NCBI GenBank assembly: GCA_002413835.1
Contig: DHXU01000006.1
Location: 64,386-128,385, forward strand
Length of the DNA stretch: 64,000 bases
Reading direction: 5' to 3'
DNA from: Candidatus Saccharibacteria bacterium UBA5148
GTDB lineage: Bacteria > Patescibacteriota > Saccharimonadia > Saccharimonadales > UBA4665
Shown: positions 59,791 to 64,000 of the stretch, piece after piece
Layout: the number at the start of each line of letters is the position of its first letter
How positions within the stretch are numbered: the stretch's first letter is position 1
Program-made: the position numbers and the translations under genes
The notes under the pieces: model-generated
The model's input: the letters and a program-made list of their open reading frames with translations, nothing else
Databases searched by the model: none
What the model was told of the DNA's origin: nothing

Positions 59791-60723
59791 ATGAAACAAA
59801 CAATCATGACAACCCGGCGGCTTCTGCGCATGACAGGCGCGGCTTTGCTGGTGGTATCATGTATCGCGCTCTTTACTTCAGTGCGGACCCAGGCGGCAGC
59901 ACCGCCGCCACAGAATCCACAATCCGGCTCGGTCGGACTGGAGGGGACCATCTCTTCACCGCCGCCGACCCGTGGGGCGACGATTTCAAACCCGGTATCC
60001 GGCCGTAGCTTCACGACACTGCCAGTGACGGTCAACGGTACCTGTCCGCAGGGCGTCATGGTGAAATTATTCTCGAACAATATCTTTGTCGGCTCCGTAA
60101 AATGTGACAACGGCAGCTATAGCCTGCAGATCGACCTCTTCAGCGGTCAAAACGAACTGATTGCCCGGGTGTACGATGATCTCGATCAGGCGGGACCTGA
60201 CTCAAACACTGTGGTTGTCAACTTCACTGATGCCAGTATTGGTGCCTTCGATAGTCGGGTCAGCCTGACCAGTCCTTACGCCAAGAAGGGTGCAAACCCC
60301 GGCGATACCCTGAGCTGGCCGATCATCATCAGTGGTGGTTCCGGCCCGTATGCCCTGAGTGTCGATTGGGGTGATGGCAAAGCCGTGACACTCAAAAGTA
60401 TTCCGTTCAGCGGTACTGTCGACGTCGACCACGTCTACGATTCGGCAGGTATTTACCGCGTGGTTGTCAAAGTATCCGATTCCAAGGGCTCGACGGCCTA
60501 CCTGCAGTTGATCGGTGTCGGCAACGGGGCGGTCGGTGCGACCAGCACCAAGACCAAGGATAACGGCGCAGCCGCGACCACTGTGACGCAGACCAAATAC
60601 TCTATCATCCCATCGCTGGTGGCTATCCCGCTCATCCTGTCATCCTTCTGGCTGGGCCGTAAATATGAGCTGCAGTCCCTGCGCAAACGTATCGAAGCCA
60701 GCAACTCCAGCCAGTACAGTTAA
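59791..60723 (+). CDS. Membrane-anchored Ig-like/PKD surface protein
   Basis: 310 residues: signal segment (about 10-33), proline-rich linker (about 34-65), an Ig-like domain (TISNPVSGRSFTTLPVTVNG), a PKD-type domain (LSVDWGDGKAVTLKS; VDHVYDSAGIYRVVVKV) and a C-terminal membrane helix (about 275-290). It is a shorter counterpart of the gene at 26465 and likewise closes a surface locus. It probably projects from the membrane alongside the DUF916-like and small proteins. Confidence 0.7.
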   Translation: MKQTIMTTRRLLRMTGAALLVVSCIALFTSVRTQAAAPPPQNPQSGSVGLEGTISSPPPTRGATISNPVSGRSFTTLPVTVNGTCPQGVMVKLFSNNIFVGSVKCDNGSYSLQIDLFSGQNELIARVYDDLDQAGPDSNTVVVNFTDASIGAFDSRVSLTSPYAKKGANPGDTLSWPIIISGGSGPYALSVDWGDGKAVTLKSIPFSGTVDVDHVYDSAGIYRVVVKVSDSKGSTAYLQLIGVGNGAVGATSTKTKDNGAAATTVTQTKYSIIPSLVAIPLILSSFWLGRKYELQSLRKRIEASNSSQYS

Positions 60724-60801
60724 GACCGCTCATCTGGTCCTGGATGGTCTCGGATGGTGCCAGGCGGACTTTTCGTGAAACTTTGATAAAATATATAGAT
60801 T

Positions 60802-61884
60802 ATGTCTAAAAATTCTGGCACGAAGGTCTATGTCGGCATGTCCGGCGGCGTCGATAGCTCGGTTACGGCCGCCCTGCTGCAGGAGCAGGGATACGATGTC
60901 ACCGGCGTCTACATGAAGAACTGGAGCCAGGATCTGCCGGGTATGGTCTGCCCATGGAAAGAAGATTATCAGGATGCCAAGCGCGTAGCAGTGCAGCTTG
61001 GAATCGACTTCAAAATGTATGATTTCGAACGCGAGTACCGCGAGCGGGTGGTCGACTACATGCTGGACGGTTACAAGGCCGGGATAACGCCGAATCCGGA
61101 CATCATGTGCAACCAGGAGGTGAAGTTCAAGCTGTTCCTGAAAACGGCATTGGCCGACGGGGCGGATATGATCGCGACCGGACACTACGCCCGCACCCGT
61201 GACGGACAGTTATATACCGGTCTCGATGGCAATAAAGACCAGTCCTATTTTCTGTACCGTGTGACGTCCCAGGCATTATCGAAGTCGCTGATGCCGATCG
61301 GGGAGTACGAAAAGCCAGCCGTCCGCGAGCTGGCCCGTAAGTTCGGCCTCAGCACGGCCGAGAAGAAGGACAGCCAGGGCATCTGCTTCGTCGGCAAAGT
61401 CGGCATCAAGGAGTTCCTGCAGCAGTTTGTGACTACTGAACCCGGTGCGATTGTCGACCGCAGCGGGAATGTACTCGGCGAGCATGATGGTGCCATCTTC
61501 TACACCATCGGCCAGCGCCATGGCCTGGATGTCGGTGGCGGCCTGCCGTACTATGTCATCGGCAAAGATATGAATACAAATGAAGTCTATGTCACGACCG
61601 ACCTGGATGACTCTCAGCTGTGGAGTCAGGAGCTGACCCTGTCGAGCGAGCATTGGATAACCAATCAGCCGCTTATAAATAAAGAATATTACGTGCGTAC
61701 CCGCTACCGGGCGCCCCTCGTGAAATGTTTTGTTTCACGGTCGGCCTATGAGGCGGAACTGGTGCTCGACCTCGAAGAAGAAGTCCGGGCCGTAACACCG
61801 GGCCAATCGGCCGTATTGTATGAAAAGGATGCTTCAGGGATGAGAGATTCGTACCGCGTTGTCGGCGGCGGAATCGTTATATAG
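60802..61884 (+). CDS. mnmA: tRNA-specific 2-thiouridylase MnmA
   Basis: 360 residues. PP-loop SGGVDSS (14-20), MKNWSQD, NPDIMCNQEVKF with catalytic Cys103, TGHYAR, and the second catalytic Cys195 in DSQGICFVGK, then the C-terminal beta-barrel with IGQRHGLDVGGGLPYYV. MnmA makes 2-thiouridine at the wobble position of Lys, Glu and Gln tRNAs, taking sulfur from a cysteine desulfurase such as the one at 43053. A close TATATA/T-rich box before the ATG and no Shine-Dalgarno suggest leaderless expression. Confidence 0.95.
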   Translation: MSKNSGTKVYVGMSGGVDSSVTAALLQEQGYDVTGVYMKNWSQDLPGMVCPWKEDYQDAKRVAVQLGIDFKMYDFEREYRERVVDYMLDGYKAGITPNPDIMCNQEVKFKLFLKTALADGADMIATGHYARTRDGQLYTGLDGNKDQSYFLYRVTSQALSKSLMPIGEYEKPAVRELARKFGLSTAEKKDSQGICFVGKVGIKEFLQQFVTTEPGAIVDRSGNVLGEHDGAIFYTIGQRHGLDVGGGLPYYVIGKDMNTNEVYVTTDLDDSQLWSQELTLSSEHWITNQPLINKEYYVRTRYRAPLVKCFVSRSAYEAELVLDLEEEVRAVTPGQSAVLYEKDASGMRDSYRVVGGGIVI

Positions 61885-61988
61885 ATAAGCAAGGTGGGTT
61901 GTAGTGCAGAGAAGCGGTGGAGGGAAATAGGGTCGGGTTAGCCGGGCGGCGAATGTGTCGTTATGTAACATAACGGTTATAGGTTGCC

Positions 61989-62060
61989 TGGCACGGGCCG
62001 GGAGGTCATGTATGTCCGTCGGACATTCATGTTGTTGTACCTCCCGGCCTTCCTGTGCCA
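61989..62060. terminator. Large nested hairpin between convergent genes
   Basis: Outer TGGCAC/GTGCCA arms (61989-61994/62055-62060), an 11-bp stem GGCCGGGAGGT/ACCTCCCGGCC (61996-62006/62039-62049) and an inner ATGTCC/GGACAT hairpin (62012-62026). It lies between mnmA and the minus-strand gene at 62080, like the nested repeat at 50371. No long T tract is present. Confidence 0.5.
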
Positions 62061-62079
62061 TCCTGGCCGATCTTAGCGG

Positions 62080-62535
62080 TCAGCCGTGGAAGTGCAGGAT
62101 CACGGCGTAGACGAGGTTGAACGCCACGATGATGCCGACGAAGGCACCGACAGCCGCCAGGGCGCGGACGAAGACAGGAGACCTGTCGGTCTGCTTGTTC
62201 TTCTGACCGAGCCACCAGACGAGGAGACCGATGCCTGCGGCGCCGAACGCGACGATGATCTGCAGCGGTGACCCGACGAAGAACTTGAAGATCGAACTGA
62301 GTGTCGGCTCGCCGTAGATGAACGGTATCGGGTTGTGGGACCACAGGTTGGGAATCTGCCAGGTCACCCAGCCAGCGCCGAGTCCGGCGATGATGCCGAG
62401 CAGCTTGTTGACTGCGTGAAACATGATGCCACCGACGATCAGCAGCACGAGGAGCGAGACCCCTGCCCGGTACGGGTGTGCCGACAACCGTTCGGTGAAA
62501 CTGGGGTGTGTCGATACTGCCAAAATCAGATTCAT
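62080..62535 (-). CDS. Small polytopic membrane protein
   Basis: 151 residues from ATG 62535, which is preceded by a consensus GGAGG at the right distance (codons further up overlap that site). About four hydrophobic segments: GVSLLVLLIVGGIMFHAV, LLGIIAGLGAGWVTW, LQIIVAFGAAGIGLLVWWL and ALAAVGAFVGIIVAFNLVYAVIL. It has no recognised family. GC content is clearly higher than in its neighbours, as for the gene at 62995. In the same direction as that gene and possibly controlled by the inverted repeat at 62558. Confidence 0.55.
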   Translation of the reverse strand: MNLILAVSTHPSFTERLSAHPYRAGVSLLVLLIVGGIMFHAVNKLLGIIAGLGAGWVTWQIPNLWSHNPIPFIYGEPTLSSIFKFFVGSPLQIIVAFGAAGIGLLVWWLGQKNKQTDRSPVFVRALAAVGAFVGIIVAFNLVYAVILHFHG

Positions 62536-62557
62536 GCGACTTGCCTCCAAAGGACGT

Positions 62558-62574
62558 GAGAATCAGAGATTCTC
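62558..62574. promoter_or_regulatory. Inverted repeat upstream of the membrane gene
   Basis: A perfect seven-base inverted repeat GAGAATC-AGA-GATTCTC lies about 23 bases upstream of the ATG at 62535 in the 5' leader. It could be an operator or a translation-affecting hairpin. Confidence 0.35.
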
Positions 62575-62726
62575 AAACGATAGTGCTTCTCTGCACATGA
62601 ACCAACATTAGCACACGGAAGTCAAGTTTGTTCAAATATTTATGTATACACGTAAATATCACAACGCAATCTTACATATTATTGCGGAAAGATACTCACG
62701 GCTCAAATATGTATAAAAATGGCACG

Positions 62727-62898
62727 AAAAAAGCCGCGTGAGTCTGGAGGGTGGGAGAAGTACGAGCGTACCAGATATCCCGAAGGATAAATGTAGCTCA
62801 GTGCCCCGTCGACCACGCAACTGCGTACTCATGCGGCTTACCCTTCCCGGCACCAGAGACAATCGTCATTGTCATCTCTGTTGAGCACCTGGGAAGGG
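62727..62898 (-). ncRNA. Candidate structured RNA with U-run terminator
   Basis: On the minus strand a 13-bp closing stem (AAGCCGCATGAGT with ACTCACGCGGCTT, one A-C mismatch; plus positions 62827-62839 and 62731-62743) encloses three perfect small hairpins: ACGC/GCGT, TATCC-TTCG-GGATA with a UUCG tetraloop, and GTAC-GCTC-GTAC. Six U residues follow (plus 62727-62732). Just upstream a second nested hairpin (CCCTTCCC/GGGAAGGG with GACAAT/ATTGTC inside; 62841-62898) is found. The region lies in the 459-base gap downstream of the gene at 62995. It could be an sRNA, a 3' UTR element or a leader of the next gene. Confidence 0.5.
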
Positions 62899-62994
62899 CT
62901 GATTCGTCAGTTGTGTTACCCGTTCGCGGCCGCCTCGTCCACGTTCACGTGGGCCACGCTCTCGAGGGTCCGGAGGACGTGATGTCCTCGGGGG

Positions 62995-63699
62995 TCAGGG
63001 AGTACCGGAAGGCGGCGGTTGAGCCGGAGGCGGTGTCCCGAGCGGGAGCGGGTAGGTAAGAGCGGGCGGCCGTCTCATGGGCTGCTGTTGCTGGCCCGGG
63101 TGCGGATAGGGTGCCTGCGGCGGCCCGTACTGGTACGGCTGACCACCTGGAGGTGGCTGCTGCGGGCTCTGCGGTGGGTAGCGGTACGGCTGACCGCCCG
63201 CGGGGGGTGGCTGCTGCCGTCCGGGAGGCGGGTAGAACCCTGGTGGGGGGTTCTGCGGACGCTGCATCGGCTGCCGGGCGGCAGGGTTGCCTTGTAGTCC
63301 GGGCGGTAGCGCGGGCTGACGGTACCTGTTGACCTTGATGGCCAGCAATGCACTCGTCACGACCAGAACGCCGACTGGAACGTCATCAGCAAGGAACCCC
63401 TGCAAGCCGGGAATCCAGCTGAACAGGTCGTTGGCGGCTTCACCAGGAGCAAGCACTCGGCTAGTGATGAAAAGGAAGCGGACGGATTTCCCGGGAAGTC
63501 GCCTGAGGAACTTTGCGACCGTTGGCATGAGCCCCCGGACGTCTTCGTTCCCGTCTTCGCGGTACAACGCGTACGCGTCTTTCCAGGATCGGATGTAGGC
63601 CTTGAAGTTCTGCGACACTGTGGGGCTTCGTGTGGGCTGTGCCACCATCGGAGCCGGTTGAGTCCTGCGGGGGTCAGGTTGACCATACGGTGCGGTCAT
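62995..63699 (-). CDS. Proline/glutamine-rich membrane-associated protein
   Basis: 234 residues from ATG 63699, chosen because an AAAAGAG sits upstream and the longer frame lacks conservation of composition. A helical domain (about 30-105, FKAYIRSWKDAYALYRED; LRRLPGKSVRFLF) leads to a hydrophobic segment (about 118-133) and a roughly 100-residue tail of repeated PPP/GGQPY/QQP units. The tail resembles spacer regions of secreted or membrane-tethered proteins. High-GC composition unlike the flanking DNA suggests a different origin. No family is recognised. Confidence 0.5.
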   Translation of the reverse strand: MTAPYGQPDPRRTQPAPMVAQPTRSPTVSQNFKAYIRSWKDAYALYREDGNEDVRGLMPTVAKFLRRLPGKSVRFLFITSRVLAPGEAANDLFSWIPGLQGFLADDVPVGVLVVTSALLAIKVNRYRQPALPPGLQGNPAARQPMQRPQNPPPGFYPPPGRQQPPPAGGQPYRYPPQSPQQPPPGGQPYQYGPPQAPYPHPGQQQQPMRRPPALTYPLPLGTPPPAQPPPSGTP

Positions 63700-63831
63700 G
63701 CCAGTACTCTTTTCTGTGAGTGGGCGAACGGAAAATGAATGTGCGGAGAAGCCTTGTGCTCTCTTGTAGTTCTGACGAACTAAACAAACTATACCACAGA
63801 ATGTCAATATAATGTTTAAATAATATAGCTA

Positions 63832-63860
63832 TTGGGGCAGCATTTTACTCCTGTTACAAT
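63832..63860 (+). promoter_or_regulatory. Promoter of alaS
   Basis: TTGGGG (63832-63837) and TACAAT (63855-63860) are exactly 17 bases apart, and the ATG lies seven bases after the -10 box with no Shine-Dalgarno. It is a clear leaderless promoter. Confidence 0.6.
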
Positions 63861-63867
63861 GGGGTGC

Positions 63868-64000
63868 ATGAATGCACAACAAATACGCTCCGCTTATCTA
63901 GATTTTTATGCCAAACGCGGCCATTCCGTCATTCCACGGGCCCTGTTGGTGCCACAGAACGACCCGACAACTCTATTCACGGGTTCGGGGATGCAGTCGC
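63868..64000 (+). CDS. alaS: Alanyl-tRNA synthetase, 5' part (runs off the window)
   Basis: 44 residues are visible: MNAQQIRSAYLDFYAKRGH, then VIPRALLVPQNDPTTLF and TGSGMQS. This is the class II AlaRS start (IRxxFLxFFxxxGHxxxxSxxLxPxxDPTLLFTxAGM), with motif 1 helix and strand intact. The Y/A substitutions are within the range of CPR sequences. The gene continues beyond 64000 and therefore its catalytic and editing domains cannot be assessed. Confidence 0.95.
   Translation, partial: MNAQQIRSAYLDFYAKRGHSVIPRALLVPQNDPTTLFTGSGMQS

Noticed and set aside
62751..63059. Plus-strand ORF across the structured region
   Set aside because: No start signal or family; the stretch is better explained by stable hairpins and the end of a minus-strand gene.

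Overview
The window looks like a chromosomal segment of a Candidate Phyla Radiation (Patescibacteria) bacterium, most likely Saccharibacteria (TM7). The grounds are indirect: UGA is used as a normal stop, there is a single-membrane style surface proteome of small secreted beta proteins plus C-terminally membrane-anchored partners, genes are tightly overlapped, many genes have a -10 box only 6-10 nt before the start codon, and tRNA-processing and aminoacyl-tRNA synthetase genes (metG, mnmA, alaS, a cysteine desulfurase) are scattered singly. The phylum call is an inference; no rRNA is present.

Layout. 1-4950: an accessory array in which unrelated single genes or small groups (prepilin-like protein; a damaged peptidase / membrane protein / SpoOM-like / DinB group; HD hydrolase; short-chain dehydrogenase) are separated by repeats that all end in the same 11-bp core TGCTGCACCAA. 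5.0-17 kb: secreted proteins (glycosidase-like, dimethylformamidase-like, tail-fibre-like and beta-helix proteins, phosphoesterase, clan GH-A glycosidase), three of which share one N-terminal surface module, plus an RNA-ligase-like 2H phosphoesterase and an FAD oxidase. 17-28 kb: surface locus A, with two seven-bladed FG-GAP propeller proteins, DUF916-like membrane-anchored partners, a WxL-like small protein and an Ig/PKD protein. 28-31 kb: a membrane glycosyltransferase-like/PIG-L deacetylase fusion. 31.3-36.3 kb: tRNA-Cys, a kaiC-kaiB-kaiB-histidine kinase operon, two Nudix-type genes and tRNA-Leu. 36.3-39.5 kb: HIT, Nudix, and a minus-strand pair encoding a large protein with a caspase-like (clan CD) His/Cys signature. 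39.6-44.2 kb: metG preceded by a methionine-rich leader peptide, tatD, two small genes, cysteine desulfurase. 44.3-50.4 kb: an F1-like ATPase operon (b-, delta-, alpha-, gamma-, beta- and epsilon-like) headed by a secreted protein with a c-subunit-like transmembrane hairpin that lacks the ion-binding carboxylate; no a subunit is present. 50.6-60.7 kb: surface locus B, a second set of WxL-like small proteins, DUF916-like anchors and an Ig/PKD protein. 60.8-64 kb: mnmA, a GC-rich pair of minus-strand membrane-protein genes with a heavily structured intergenic RNA candidate, and the start of alaS.

How the parts fit. Loci A and B have parallel organisation and resemble, in architecture only, the csc/WxL clusters of Firmicutes: small secreted proteins with a shared C-terminal domain ending in an aromatic residue, plus tail-anchored DUF916-like partners. 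The F1-like operon lies immediately before locus B and carries its own secreted domain, so a mechanical or export role at the cell surface is a reasonable hypothesis. The strongest candidates for something new are the F1-like operon, the core-repeat cassette array, the Kai module in a reduced-genome bacterium, the caspase-like gene pair, the Met-rich leader of metG and the structured RNA near 62.8 kb.
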